Below the pieces are notes generated by a model. That model was not told where the DNA came from. It saw only the letters and a program-made list of their open reading frames with translations, and did not search any database. From NCBI RefSeq assembly GCF_000503215.1, contig NZ_AYTD01000013.1:124001-188000 (forward strand): 64,000 nucleotides of DNA, read 5' to 3'. The stretch is from Pseudomonas canadensis (GTDB lineage Bacteria; Pseudomonadota; Gammaproteobacteria; Pseudomonadales; Pseudomonadaceae). Of this stretch, positions 25,421 to 34,191 are shown in pieces (the first letter of the stretch is position 1; each line of letters starts with the position of its first letter). Position numbers and translations under genes: made by a program.

Positions 25421-25921
25421 CTACTCAACGACAGTCAACCCACGCATGACTAGGTAATCGGCGAATTGTGTCCTGCTCGGCGCGTATGGCGGCGGCCGCA
25501 TGCGAAAGCCTGGCGTATCGCGGTTGAGCCTCGTGCGCCGGCCATTCAGCTCAGTGCAATGCGTCGGCTCTTCGATCTGGAAGCCCTGCTCGGCGGCATA
25601 TAACTCAACCGCCAACCGCACCTGGCCCCACTCAAGCTCAAAGGGCACGAACGTCTCGGAGAGCGTCTGGTATTCAATCTTGCAGTCACGCCGAGGCCAG
25701 GCCATAGCCTGATCAGGATTGGCCTTGCGCCCTTTCCACTGGCGACCGTTGATGTCGGCCGCAGCGCGTAGCAGCAGTTCGACCTGCTCAGCCTCAGCTT
25801 CAGGTATCCGGAACCCGTAGTAGTCGCGGTAGAAGGTCAGCTTCTCGAGCGGCACGAAGCTATTAGAAAACCTACTCCCCTGACCATGCTCGACTACCAG
25901 CACTCGTTCAGATATAAGCAT
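25421..25921 (-). CDS. DnaT-like / head adaptor family protein
   Basis: 166 residues. FSNSFVPLEKLTFYRDYYGF, then LLLRAAADINGRQWKGRKANPDQAMAWPRRDC is the pattern annotated as DnaT-like single-strand-binding domain in phage head clusters, where it is thought to act as a connector adaptor. Its place between the head morphogenesis and scaffold genes agrees. Confidence 0.75.
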   Translation of the reverse strand: MLISERVLVVEHGQGSRFSNSFVPLEKLTFYRDYYGFRIPEAEAEQVELLLRAAADINGRQWKGRKANPDQAMAWPRRDCKIEYQTLSETFVPFELEWGQVRLAVELYAAEQGFQIEEPTHCTELNGRRTRLNRDTPGFRMRPPPYAPSRTQFADYLVMRGLTVVE

Positions 25922-25951
25922 CTCGCCAAAATACTCAATTAAGGAAGAAAA

Positions 25952-26317
25952 ATGTACCGCTTTGTCTTAAGCGAACTTTACCCCACAAAAGGCTGTGAAG
26001 ATGGCGCACTTCTTTTCTGCATACGCCACAAATCCGGCCTGAAAACTCTCATCGGATTCCAAGGCGTCTTGACACAGTCAAGCGCCCCTGTAGTGGTTCA
26101 GCTTACTGAAGAGTGTTCGCCGCTCATTCTGAATGAGGCACGGTGCGAGGTTGGAATTGCTACTTATGAGTTCCAAGAAGGAGAAGACCCGCACGTACTG
26201 ATGCGCTCTGACATTCCCGGAGATTACAAAGTCGGATCCCTACGAATTTTTATCGGGAAAGAACCTCCCATGCTCAATAACGTATCGCGTGATTGGCCAG
26301 GTAGCATCTTAGGCTGA
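25952..26317 (+). CDS. Hypothetical protein (plus-strand moron)
   Basis: 121 residues with AAGGAAGAAAA before ATG. Beta-rich sequence (GALLFCIRHKSGLKTLIGFQGVL; APVVVQLTEECSPLILNEARCEVGIATYEF), no signal peptide, no known family. It is divergent from one late gene and convergent on the next, and AT-richer than both. Confidence 0.68.
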   Translation: MYRFVLSELYPTKGCEDGALLFCIRHKSGLKTLIGFQGVLTQSSAPVVVQLTEECSPLILNEARCEVGIATYEFQEGEDPHVLMRSDIPGDYKVGSLRIFIGKEPPMLNNVSRDWPGSILG

Positions 26318-26320
26318 CAC

Positions 26321-27412
26321 CTAAAGATTCGCGCGTATGAACATGTCTGGCTCGGCCGCCCTCAGTTGTGCCAGGCTCAACGGCTTGAACGATTTATCAA
26401 GTTGCAGCTTGGCGAACTTCTCCGGCGTCAACCCACCGTCGCGGAACAACTTACCCCGGACCGGCCCTAGAGCATGATCCTGGAAGCTCGCCGGTTGCGT
26501 TGCCAGCCACTCGTAATAATTCAGGCCTGCGTCGACTTGGGCCCCGCCATTATCGCCCACCGAGGAGCGCGTGGCGTCCTTCGCGAACATCTCCGAAAGC
26601 CTGGTGGTCGGCACCGTAGTTGACCGGCAGTTGATGTGCGCTGGTGGCAGCGGACCTTTGCCCAGGTCGAAGCGCATCCCGTCCAAGCCCTTGCACTGCT
26701 GCGAGGTCTTGCGGTCGAGCGTCGACACCCAGCGATAGCCCAGCACCACGTCGCTGTTGGCCTTTAGCGTCTCCATTCGTGCCGTGGTGGCTACGTGCTG
26801 GATTGCCGTCTGCACCACGGCGGCAGCATTGCGGTTGCTCACCGCCAGGACGCCGTCCGTGAAGTTCTGCGCCGCGGTACCGCGAATCGCCTGGATGATC
26901 TGGGCATTGGTCTGGCCCTGGCCGAAGCCGAGCCGGATAGTGTTCGTGACGCGCATCGTCTCGGTCCGCGTCCAGCCGCTGACGAAGCTCTTCAACAGCT
27001 TTCCGCCATCGATGCCCTTCACCTGCAGCGGATAGGAGAACACCGCTGCACGGATAACCGTGTTTGTCGGCACCACCGCGTCTAAGGAGAGTGCATTGCT
27101 CAGGCTTTTGGCCTCAAAGCTCGACTCATACAGCGCGATGTCGACCAGATCGGCCTGCACCAGATCGCCGTAGGCCTTGTAGATCTCCAGCAGCTTGCCG
27201 TCCACCCGGGCCAGGAACTGCTCAAGGCGGTCCCGGCTATAGGTGGTCAGTTCCTTGCGGGTGAGTTGATCCCGCACCAGCTTGTCGATCTGGCGCAGGT
27301 ACTTCTCGAACTTCTTGACCTCGCCGGCCTTAAGCCGCTCCAGCATTACCGAGTGGCGGGTCGTCTGCTCCAGCAGTTGGCTGTCGGCCTGCGCCAGGCT
27401 TGTCGTTGGCAT
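26321..27412 (-). CDS. Head morphogenesis protein (SPP1 gp7 / Mu gpF family)
   Basis: 363 residues from an ATG inside the portal gene end. TNTIRLGFGQGQTNAQIIQAIRG, then VVQTAIQHVATTARMETLKANSDVVLGYRWVSTLDRKTSQQCKGLDGMRFDLGKGPLPPAHINCRSTTVP is the clear Mu gpF block. This family is a minor capsid protein loaded with the portal. It overlaps the portal gene by 83 bases. Confidence 0.9.
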   Translation of the reverse strand: MPTTSLAQADSQLLEQTTRHSVMLERLKAGEVKKFEKYLRQIDKLVRDQLTRKELTTYSRDRLEQFLARVDGKLLEIYKAYGDLVQADLVDIALYESSFEAKSLSNALSLDAVVPTNTVIRAAVFSYPLQVKGIDGGKLLKSFVSGWTRTETMRVTNTIRLGFGQGQTNAQIIQAIRGTAAQNFTDGVLAVSNRNAAAVVQTAIQHVATTARMETLKANSDVVLGYRWVSTLDRKTSQQCKGLDGMRFDLGKGPLPPAHINCRSTTVPTTRLSEMFAKDATRSSVGDNGGAQVDAGLNYYEWLATQPASFQDHALGPVRGKLFRDGGLTPEKFAKLQLDKSFKPLSLAQLRAAEPDMFIRANL

Positions 27413-28790
27413 CGTCGTTGTCCAGGTTGATGCCGGCCGACTCGCGCTCATCGCTGATCAGATCGGCCTCTTCGTCGTATGGGCGGTCCGGCAGTTTGCC
27501 GGTGGTGAGGTACTGCCAGTAGGTTTCGGCACTGATCGTGCCGGCCATCACGCCCTTGAGCAGTTCGGCAAGTACTTGGGCGTCGACCACCGGGGTCACG
27601 AACTCAGGGTTAACCTTGAATTTGACTTGCTTGGGGTCGTAGCCCTTCCACTCGGCGGCGTACCGCAGGCCCTGCTCCACCGCCTCGGCCACCGTGATGA
27701 CGATGCTGTGCAGCGTGGCGTGCTGATCGTTCTGGCGTGTTTTACGCGCCTCACCCGACTCGGTGCCGGCCACATCCATGACCTTGGCTCCAGCCTCAAG
27801 CGCGGCGTTCTTCTGGTCATCCATGGCTTTGCGGTTGGCTTCAATGCCGGTGCCCTTGAACTCCAAGTATTCAGCCTTACCGTTCGGCCCAAGATCCCAG
27901 GCAGCGGAAGGACCGGTTACGCTCAACTCTACCGCCTCATCCAAACCCGAAACCCAAGGCTGCGGATGACTGGTCTGATGCAGAGAGCTGAAATAGTCAG
28001 CGCTGATCTGATAGGACTTCAAAGCAGCGCGCGCCATCGTCAGCAGCGGCACCTCGTCCACCTCCGGCGAGTTGTCGGTCGAGCCGCAGTAGATCACTGG
28101 TAGGTACGCCAGGCCTTTGATCAAACGATTGTCAGTGCCGGTGGTGCCCAGCGGTTTCTCGTCCTCGACCAGCTCACCGCCCTCATTCCGCACCGACGTG
28201 TAGCAGATATTGCCTTGCATGAAGAACTCGCGGAACACCGTGTCGCAGTCATGGCTGTAGCGGTCGCCGCCCTTCTTGCGAAATTCGCGGAACACCGAGA
28301 GAACCAGGTCCTGCCGACCACCCTGATCAGCCGTGTCCCAGTTGATCGCGTTGCGCGTGGCGTACGTCGAAAAGTACGGCTCGCCACTCTCATCGATGTT
28401 CACCACCAGCGGCACCCGGCCATGCGAGATAGCCTGACGCACCATGCGGAAGAACAACTGCTTCAGGCCGAAACCGTCAGCGGTGGCGTTGTCCTCCAGC
28501 CCCTTTAGCCCAGAGGGCAGTTCAATTTCCGGGATCAGCCTTGATACCAGGCCCATCATCGAACGCAACGAGTCGCGCACCCAATGCTCGTACTGAGCCC
28601 GGTTCGTGTAGTTCTCGTACAGGTACTTGTTGCCGGCGCCGTCGAGCTTTTCAGCCTCGACCATACCGCTCGGCTTTGGAAGGTTGCGCTCGTTGCGCTT
28701 CACGGCGCACTCACCCTCGAGCGCGTCGTCCATCATTTCCCATTCGGCGATGTGCGCGTCGTAGTCGGGGTTTGTCGATTGCACTGGCAT
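27330..28790 (-). CDS. Portal protein (DUF4055-like)
   Basis: 486 residues. Conserved portal-type segments include ENYTNRAQYEHWVRDSLRSMMGLVSRLIPEIELP, FFRMVRQAISHGRVPLVVNID and LALKSYQISADYFSSLHQTSHPQPWVSGLD-like text around residues 270-300. The start overlaps the large terminase stop by one base. Twelve copies are expected to form the DNA channel at one vertex. Confidence 0.87.
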   Translation of the reverse strand: MPVQSTNPDYDAHIAEWEMMDDALEGECAVKRNERNLPKPSGMVEAEKLDGAGNKYLYENYTNRAQYEHWVRDSLRSMMGLVSRLIPEIELPSGLKGLEDNATADGFGLKQLFFRMVRQAISHGRVPLVVNIDESGEPYFSTYATRNAINWDTADQGGRQDLVLSVFREFRKKGGDRYSHDCDTVFREFFMQGNICYTSVRNEGGELVEDEKPLGTTGTDNRLIKGLAYLPVIYCGSTDNSPEVDEVPLLTMARAALKSYQISADYFSSLHQTSHPQPWVSGLDEAVELSVTGPSAAWDLGPNGKAEYLEFKGTGIEANRKAMDDQKNAALEAGAKVMDVAGTESGEARKTRQNDQHATLHSIVITVAEAVEQGLRYAAEWKGYDPKQVKFKVNPEFVTPVVDAQVLAELLKGVMAGTISAETYWQYLTTGKLPDRPYDEEADLISDERESAGINLDNDDANDKPGAGRQPTAGADDPPLGNAGAA

Positions 28791-30127
28791 CAGGCCAAGC
28801 CTCCAATTCGGCGTGTTCCGCCTGTGCGTTTGATGCACGGCCACTCAACGTCGATGCAATAGCCGATCGCTGTGGTGATGTGCTGGTAGTCGTTCTTCTG
28901 GTCTTCCTGGAAGGTCGAGCCCATTTGAAGCTGAACCGTACTCAAGCCCTTATGGCACCAGGGAGCAGTGGCCGGGTTGATGAATAAGCTGGTTTCTCCT
29001 GACGACGTCAGGATCTTCGCCCGCACAGCGTTCTGCCGGTCCTTGATGGATGGGTGAGCAGGCTTGACCTTACGGGTGTACGTCCAGCCATTGGCCTTCA
29101 ACACGCCCTCGATGTCGGTGTAGTCGGACGCATGACCGTGTTTCTCACCAGCCTTGCCCGCCGGGTCGCCGTAGATCAGGACGTGCTTGTTCTTGTGATC
29201 CTTGAATTTGTCCACGAACTCAGCAGCTGACTGCTTCGATACCGCGCTGATCAGCACGATCTCATCCAGCAGATAGAGGTCTTTGCCATCGTTGCGCCGG
29301 ACACCGATCGCAGATGACAGAGGCGTGAAGTTCTGATCGTGCATCCACATCAGTTGCTCATGCGGCTCAATGGCTGCATTCGTGGTGTTCGCCTTGCTGT
29401 AGTCCTCGTAGATCCGGCCAGACGCCGTTTCGAACGATGCTTCGAATTCCTGTTTGAACTGCTTGGCAGACATGGCTCGCTTCATCGCGTCCATAACGTC
29501 GGCCGGCAGGATTTCGGCCGATTTCCAATGGAACACCCGAAAGTTCGGGTCGTTGCCTGACTCGGCCTGCATGCACAGGTCGTAGTAGTGATTCAGGCCG
29601 TCCGGCACGCCCAGCAACCAGCACCAGGCCCGGTAATCCGGCATGGTGGGATTGACGGTATTCAGCGCCGGGAGAATGTTTGCCTCCCAGGCATCCGGCT
29701 TGATGTCGGCGAACTCGTCGATGCCGCCGCCAGTCCACGGAATACCCTCAATCCGCTGCGGCTTGTCCAGGCCGATGACGTGAATCTCGCTACCGTTGTC
29801 CAGGTAGATGATCAGGTCAGACTCAGAAGGCCGACGGCTGTGCATGCAACTCAGCGTGAAGGCCTTTAGGTCATCCCAGAAGATCTTCTTAGCCTGGGCG
29901 TGCGTTGGTGCCGCAGCGAAGTACATCCCGTTGTAGGCCGAGGCCTGCTTAACGAGGAAGCGCTTGAACCGCTCAGTCTTGCCACTCCGGCGACCAGCAG
30001 GCACCAGCGGGAAGCGAATGCCTTCCGACACAGCCGCAACCAAGGCGAGCTGTACAGGGTGATCCTTGAGCGGGTACCAACGCGACAGCTGTCGATCCAG
30101 CATCAGATTGCCGGTATTCGCGATCAT
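28790..30127 (-). CDS. Terminase large subunit
   Basis: 445 residues. The Walker A-like PAGRRSGKTE is at 43-52 and Walker B GGGIDEFADI at 133-142. The nuclease half shows VLIYGDPAGKAGEKHGHASDYTDI and the later DVEWP region. It cuts and pumps DNA into the procapsid. The start overlaps the small subunit gene by 4 bases. Confidence 0.93.
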   Translation of the reverse strand: MIANTGNLMLDRQLSRWYPLKDHPVQLALVAAVSEGIRFPLVPAGRRSGKTERFKRFLVKQASAYNGMYFAAAPTHAQAKKIFWDDLKAFTLSCMHSRRPSESDLIIYLDNGSEIHVIGLDKPQRIEGIPWTGGGIDEFADIKPDAWEANILPALNTVNPTMPDYRAWCWLLGVPDGLNHYYDLCMQAESGNDPNFRVFHWKSAEILPADVMDAMKRAMSAKQFKQEFEASFETASGRIYEDYSKANTTNAAIEPHEQLMWMHDQNFTPLSSAIGVRRNDGKDLYLLDEIVLISAVSKQSAAEFVDKFKDHKNKHVLIYGDPAGKAGEKHGHASDYTDIEGVLKANGWTYTRKVKPAHPSIKDRQNAVRAKILTSSGETSLFINPATAPWCHKGLSTVQLQMGSTFQEDQKNDYQHITTAIGYCIDVEWPCIKRTGGTRRIGGLA

Positions 30128-30744
30128 GACGGCAGCCTCGCGATCAGATCAGCCAGCAGTTGGGCGTTGGAGTTGCCGCCGCCCTTCTCTATCAGCTTGA
30201 GCTCAGCGCGGCGCTTCTCGACCTCGAGGCGCTTCAGTTCAGCGTCGAGTTCGGCATGGCCTGGCGTAGTGAACATACCGAGGTGCCGGCCTATATCGAC
30301 CAGAGCGCCCTTCTTGTCGTGCAGCTTAACTTTCAGCCCGTCGCGCCCCTGGGATACCTCAGCAATTGCAGCGGCGGTTGCGTCATCCACACTGGTAGAG
30401 TCGATGAGAGCCAGACCGTGGTACGGAACCATGTCTTCAGCCTCACCTTCATCGCCGTCAACCATGCGGACCTGCGTCTCACCCCATCGAACCACCTTGC
30501 GAATGTCGCTAAAGCCGATCTTTGCAAGCTCGCGGAGGACCATATCCTGCGTGATCTCTACCCTTCCAGAGCGTTCATTCATTCTCTGGTGGATGGCCGC
30601 GCTGACACTAACATTTGCTAACAGGCGGGAACCTTGTTCGTTCGCCGTCTTCTTGCTGTAACCCGCGCGGGTAGCGGCTTGTGTGGCATTCAGATCTATC
30701 AGGTACTCATCGACAAAGCGCTGCTGTTTTGCTGTCAGCGCCAT
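30124..30744 (-). CDS. Terminase small subunit
   Basis: 206 residues from an ATG with AAGGAATCCCT. The N-terminus ALTAKQQRFVDEYLIDLNATQAATRAGYSKKTANEQGSRLLANV is the terminase_2 (P27/SPP1-type) DNA-binding signature; the rest is helical. It recognises the packaging site, which often lies in or close to this gene; none can be named here. Confidence 0.92.
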   Translation of the reverse strand: MALTAKQQRFVDEYLIDLNATQAATRAGYSKKTANEQGSRLLANVSVSAAIHQRMNERSGRVEITQDMVLRELAKIGFSDIRKVVRWGETQVRMVDGDEGEAEDMVPYHGLALIDSTSVDDATAAAIAEVSQGRDGLKVKLHDKKGALVDIGRHLGMFTTPGHAELDAELKRLEVEKRRAELKLIEKGGGNSNAQLLADLIARLPS

Positions 30745-30844
30745 AGGGATTCCTTGAGACGATTTTGCCTCGCTTAATAAGGCCTTGAAACAGAGAGTAA
30801 GTAACTGTAATGGTGACCTCCAACGCAATCATGGAGAGAAATTT

Positions 30845-31288
30845 ATGAGCAAACTCAACTGCACCGACGGAGAAAGCGGAATCTATCCAAACTCTCTAAG
30901 CTCTGTTCTACCAGGCCACATCGAGGGAGACACGGAAGTAGTTATGGTCATGAGCTTGGCCATGGCCAAGCGGGTACTTGATTCCCAAATCAGAAAGGAA
31001 GGGGACCTCTGGCCGACGAGCCAGCTGCTGTTGAGACGAGCTCAAGCAAATCCCGGCTGGCGACTCGAGCTACCACGGCTCGAGATGAGACCGGACGGCT
31101 CTCTAAGATTTGAAGATGGCCGACATCGCGTTGCACACTTCTGCGAGATGGGGAATTCCGTCATACCATTTTTGACGTACGAACGCGTGGCTAAGAGTCA
31201 TCCTAATTGTTGGGGAAGCATCGCATTAGCGAATTCTCTCTACGATTTTTCCGCATGCCATCCAAGACCCCTCATTGGCAGCCCCTAA
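30845..31288 (+). CDS. ParB/sulfiredoxin-fold-like protein (plus-strand moron)
   Basis: 147 residues with CATGGAGAGAAATTT before ATG. The core VMSLAMAKRVLDSQIRKEG...LELPRLEMRPDGSLRFEDGRHRVAHFCEMGNSVIPFLTY has the DGRHR motif found in ParB-like nuclease/sulfiredoxin folds, which bind nucleotide and may hydrolyse it. The gene is AT-richer than the terminases and lies on the opposite strand, at the point where a metallopeptidase-like gene is cut short. Role unknown. Confidence 0.65.
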   Translation: MSKLNCTDGESGIYPNSLSSVLPGHIEGDTEVVMVMSLAMAKRVLDSQIRKEGDLWPTSQLLLRRAQANPGWRLELPRLEMRPDGSLRFEDGRHRVAHFCEMGNSVIPFLTYERVAKSHPNCWGSIALANSLYDFSACHPRPLIGSP

Positions 31289-31346
31289 CCACCCCCGTAA
31301 TCGTTTCTAAGGGTTGAGTTAGATCACTGTGCGCCAGCGGCTCGCC

Positions 31347-31574
31347 CTAGCCCAAGACAGTCTGCCCCTGTAGCTCAGAGCTCGAAGACGCCCACATGAC
31401 CTGGATGTCTGCATCCAGTAGGTGGGCATGGTCTTCGTTGTGAATGCTGCCAGTGTCGGCAAGGATCTCGGCTTGGAGCCAATCCCGCACTTCAGGGGCC
31501 GGGGTTAGGCGGATGCCGAAGTCGGACAGGTCGGACAGCTCAAGCAGGAACGAAGGAGGAAGTGGTCTATGCAT
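31347..31574 (-). pseudogene. Truncated phage metallopeptidase-like gene
   Basis: A 75-residue frame with RLTPAPEVRDWLQAEILADTGSIHNEDHAHLLDADIQVMW, which matches my memory of the N-terminus of a phage putative metallopeptidase family normally well over 150 residues long with a later HExxH. Here the frame stops at once after LQGQTVLG and the rest is missing. The ParB-like moron follows on the other strand, so insertion or recombination probably removed the 3' part. The remaining piece could still be translated. Confidence 0.55.
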
Positions 31575-31600
31575 TAATCCTCCTCGTTGTCAGTAATTTA

Positions 31601-31933
31601 TTATCCGGTCCAGCCAAACCTCCATAAGAGATATCCGGCAATCAAGGCTACGACCAAGGCAAGAAGTGAAGTCAAAAGGTTCTCGGCAAAGAACCGAAAG
31701 AAATTGCGTTTGGGCGGCACCGAAGGGTCTGGCCGCATCGCGAACGCAGAAGAGCCCGCAACCTCAAAACGCTTCAGCCTCTCACCACTAACCAATTTCG
31801 ACGAGTCGGTATGACATTTGGTTAGCTTGATATCTTCAGAGTCATAAATCTCAAAAGCGGTATCCATACCATCCATGGAGATGTTGTCGAGCCTCACATC
31901 AACGCAATTTCTTATCAGCACGCCAGTAGCCAT
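31601..31933 (-). CDS. Tail-anchored membrane protein (moron)
   Basis: 110 residues: an N-terminal part with beta-helix-like repeats (LIRNCVDVRLDNISMDGMDTAFEIYDSEDIKLTKCHTD), a linker, then one C-terminal membrane span (LLTSLLALVVALIAGYLLWRFG). The ribosome site is weak. Right-handed beta-helix text plus a tail anchor is unusual in such a small protein. Function unknown. Confidence 0.6.
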   Translation of the reverse strand: MATGVLIRNCVDVRLDNISMDGMDTAFEIYDSEDIKLTKCHTDSSKLVSGERLKRFEVAGSSAFAMRPDPSVPPKRNFFRFFAENLLTSLLALVVALIAGYLLWRFGWTG

Positions 31934-32006
31934 GGCTGGTCACCCGAGAGAAGAGGTGGCGTAACGATAGCACCAATCAACGCATCTAAGATGCTGCACC
32001 AATTAA

Positions 32007-32072
32007 CTATGCTCCGATGATCCCAACGGGATGGTGGCGCTGGTCGGCGACGTCATGGATGGTTGCGGTCAT
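32007..32072 (-). pseudogene. Possible 21-residue remnant coupled to upstream gene
   Basis: The frame MTATIHDVADQRHHPVGIIGA starts in an ATGA overlap with the stop of the upstream gene, as real genes in this operon do, but stops after 21 codons. It may be the start of a gene cut by the membrane-protein insertion that follows. Weak support. Confidence 0.3.
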
Positions 32073-32260
32073 TGCGTCACCATTTGGTGTGCCTGTGCAT
32101 GTGCGTGCCCCTGCAGCAAGCCAACGATCAGACCCTGAGGCAGCCCTGCAGCCTTGGCAGCGCCCACAGCATCGGCAATAGCCTTGTCGAGAGCGACTAC
32201 CGTAACGTTGATGTCTGGGCTCATTGGCAGCACGTGCCGCAGGCGGGTAACGTTGTTCAT
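32069..32260 (-). CDS. Small phage hypothetical protein
   Basis: 63 residues from an ATG with GAGGGGCAGAC before it; longer starts lack a ribosome site. Sequence (PDINVTVVALDKAIADAVGAAKAAGLPQGLIVGLLQGHAHAQAHQMVTQ) is helical with a His-rich end. It lies in the late operon between the holins and the terminase. Function unknown. Confidence 0.65.
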   Translation of the reverse strand: MNNVTRLRHVLPMSPDINVTVVALDKAIADAVGAAKAAGLPQGLIVGLLQGHAHAQAHQMVTQ

Positions 32261-32416
32261 GTCTGCCCCTCTGTAATGAAACTCTGCACCAATCGGAAAG
32301 CTCACCTAACTCCGACTCATACTGGAGTGACGGTCAAGCACGTGAACTACCCCACCCTGATTGAATCCATTACAGTAATGGAGACTCGAACAATTGCAAT
32401 CACGGAAGAAACGCCT

Positions 32417-33217
32417 TTGAAACTTCGTCTTTTAGTCCTACTTTCCAGCATCGCTCTGTGTGCTGAGGTGCAGGCTGCACCATCCCCCGAATCCGAAGCT
32501 GTCTTTGAACACGCAATGCTTTTAGCTGATGAAATACAGCAACGGGCTAATCAGCTGGTTGAAAAAGAACAGCAGGGCAAAACTGACAAGCTCACACTGA
32601 GCCAATCCATACAGGAGGCCACGAAAGGACTTGAGACCTATGAGGACGAGCTGCGTAAAGCTAGCGCCGGAGGGCACGGTGTAGCGACTTTCATGTTGGC
32701 GAATATGCAAGAGAGTAAAGCGGCAACCTTTCTAAATGGCTATAAGGCTATGCATGTAGAAGCCTGCGCGCTTTACCAGAGCGCTGCGGATCAAGGCTTG
32801 GTTGCCGGAGCGATAATGCTGTTGCGCGACTGTGACGAGGCGTTCCAGCGATTCAAGTTCGATGACCCCGAGTTTCTTCGCAAGTATAGCCAGCTAGCCA
32901 ATGCTCTAGAGCGACCAGATCTGTACTCTGACCATTATCCATTGCCTGCAATACGCTCGTACTGCTTCAAAGATTCACTGAAAACGGAAGCCAACCGTCA
33001 ACTACCGTTGACCACTATGAGGGACTTCTTCGAACCAGTTTCTCTGAGCTTGGAACAGTATCGCGCCGACGGGTATTACCTGTTGGCCCTTATGGGCGAT
33101 TTCGCGAACCCGAAAGTTCAGGCTTATTTCAAGCAGTCGCAGACAATAGCACCTGACTGCCTAGACCCTTCCAATCTCAAGTCACTTTTCAAAAGTATAG
33201 AGAGAAAAAGCCACTGA
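32417..33217 (+). CDS. Exported Sel1-repeat-like protein (plus-strand moron)
   Basis: 266 residues from a TTG with CGGAAG before it; this start gives a clean signal peptide LRLLVLLSSIALCAEVQA cut before APSPES. An ATG 36 bases earlier is possible but would bury the signal. The centre (GGHGVATFMLANMQES...ACALYQSAADQGLVAGAIMLLRDC) follows a Sel1/TPR helical-repeat rhythm. It has five Cys in the mature part. Expected in the periplasm; possibly a lysogenic conversion gene. Confidence 0.7.
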   Translation: MKLRLLVLLSSIALCAEVQAAPSPESEAVFEHAMLLADEIQQRANQLVEKEQQGKTDKLTLSQSIQEATKGLETYEDELRKASAGGHGVATFMLANMQESKAATFLNGYKAMHVEACALYQSAADQGLVAGAIMLLRDCDEAFQRFKFDDPEFLRKYSQLANALERPDLYSDHYPLPAIRSYCFKDSLKTEANRQLPLTTMRDFFEPVSLSLEQYRADGYYLLALMGDFANPKVQAYFKQSQTIAPDCLDPSNLKSLFKSIERKSH

Positions 33218-33267
33218 CTTCAGCCATCTTTCAACACGATTTGGCGCATTCGAAAACGTGGCGCGGA

Positions 33268-33612
33268 TTACTTACCCCGGCGCTCGACACCACCTGGAGC
33301 CTTGTCACAGTGCAGGCAGTGCTCGCAGTTCAACGTCCGGCACAGCCAGACCTTCACCCGCTGCCAGTACGTGACCATGAAGATGTGTCGGGCGCCAGCC
33401 AGGGCCAGAGACACATGCAGCGTCAGCCCTGCACTGGTCGGGCCGAAGAAGATGTTCTGGCTGCGAGCCATGACGACGAAACCGCTGATGGCGATCGTCG
33501 AGTAGATCAGCTTCCCAAGGATGCCGTCCCTCACCTTCCCGCTCAATACGCACCAGGCTGCCCACAGCGCGATAAGGCCGCAGGCGATGGAGTTGATCAG
33601 TTCAAGATTCAT
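33268..33612 (-). CDS. Second holin-like membrane protein
   Basis: 114 residues with GGGGGAGG before ATG. Three hydrophobic stretches are visible (INSIACGLIALWAAWCVL, LIYSTIAISGFVVMA, AGLTLHVSLALAGARHIFMVTYW) and a Cys-rich tail (CRTLNCEHCLHCDK). The start overlaps the first holin-like gene by 4 bases. It could be holin, antiholin or pinholin partner. Confidence 0.7.
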   Translation of the reverse strand: MNLELINSIACGLIALWAAWCVLSGKVRDGILGKLIYSTIAISGFVVMARSQNIFFGPTSAGLTLHVSLALAGARHIFMVTYWQRVKVWLCRTLNCEHCLHCDKAPGGVERRGK

Positions 33613-33938
33613 GGTGGATTGCCTCCCCCGAATCGCTGGCGAATGAGCGCCCAAAGGTCGGCGGCTTTGATGGCTCGGTTGATTGCCAGCAGAAGCGAAC
33701 CGCCGAAGGTGCCCAGGAGAAAACCAATCCCGGCCACGATGCTCGGCTCGGTGACATTCAGGTAGGCGCTCACCATACCGGTCAGGTAAAGGGCGCAGAC
33801 AATGCCGGTGAAAAGAAACTTGCCCCAGGCGCGCCAGTCGGTCAGGTCTTCCTTGTGCCACCAACTGGCGACGATGGCCCCAATGAGGCCCGCGATGACC
33901 CACTCGATTCTGTCGAGCAAGCGATGCAATAGATCCAT
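33609..33938 (-). CDS. Holin-like membrane protein
   Basis: 109 residues from an ATG with GGAGTCGAGCGC. Spans: EWVIAGLIGAIVASWW, FLFTGIVCALYLTGMVSAYL and IVAGIGFLLGTFGGSLLLAI, so three segments as in class I holins, followed by a polar end. The first gene of the late cluster. The endolysin and spanins lie about 30 kb away at the other end of the same strand. Confidence 0.75.
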   Translation of the reverse strand: MDLLHRLLDRIEWVIAGLIGAIVASWWHKEDLTDWRAWGKFLFTGIVCALYLTGMVSAYLNVTEPSIVAGIGFLLGTFGGSLLLAINRAIKAADLWALIRQRFGGGNPP

Positions 33939-34020
33939 GCGCTCGACTCCGTGGGGCATGTTTGAAATAGGTCAGCCCCGGCGGCACTCCCTGCTTAGAG
34001 CGAAGGGTGTGGCGGGGCCG

Positions 34021-34052
34021 AAAACGAAAAGGCCCCGATCATGTCGAGGCCC
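34021..34052 (-). terminator. Rho-independent terminator before holin genes
   Basis: On the minus strand GGGCCTCGA-cat-TCGGGGCC is followed by TTTTCGTTTT. It would stop early leftward transcripts short of the late genes unless antitermination acts, as at lambda tR'. Confidence 0.7.
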
Positions 34053-34191
34053 TGAATAGGTGTGCGGGTTTTCCCACTATCCCGGTGTCGGCGCACAGGC
34101 GCTACCGAGGCTGGTAGGTGTAAGGTGGCGATACAGAGCGCTATTCAATGCAACCGTCGCCATTTGCTCTGCATTACAGGACTCTCGCACG

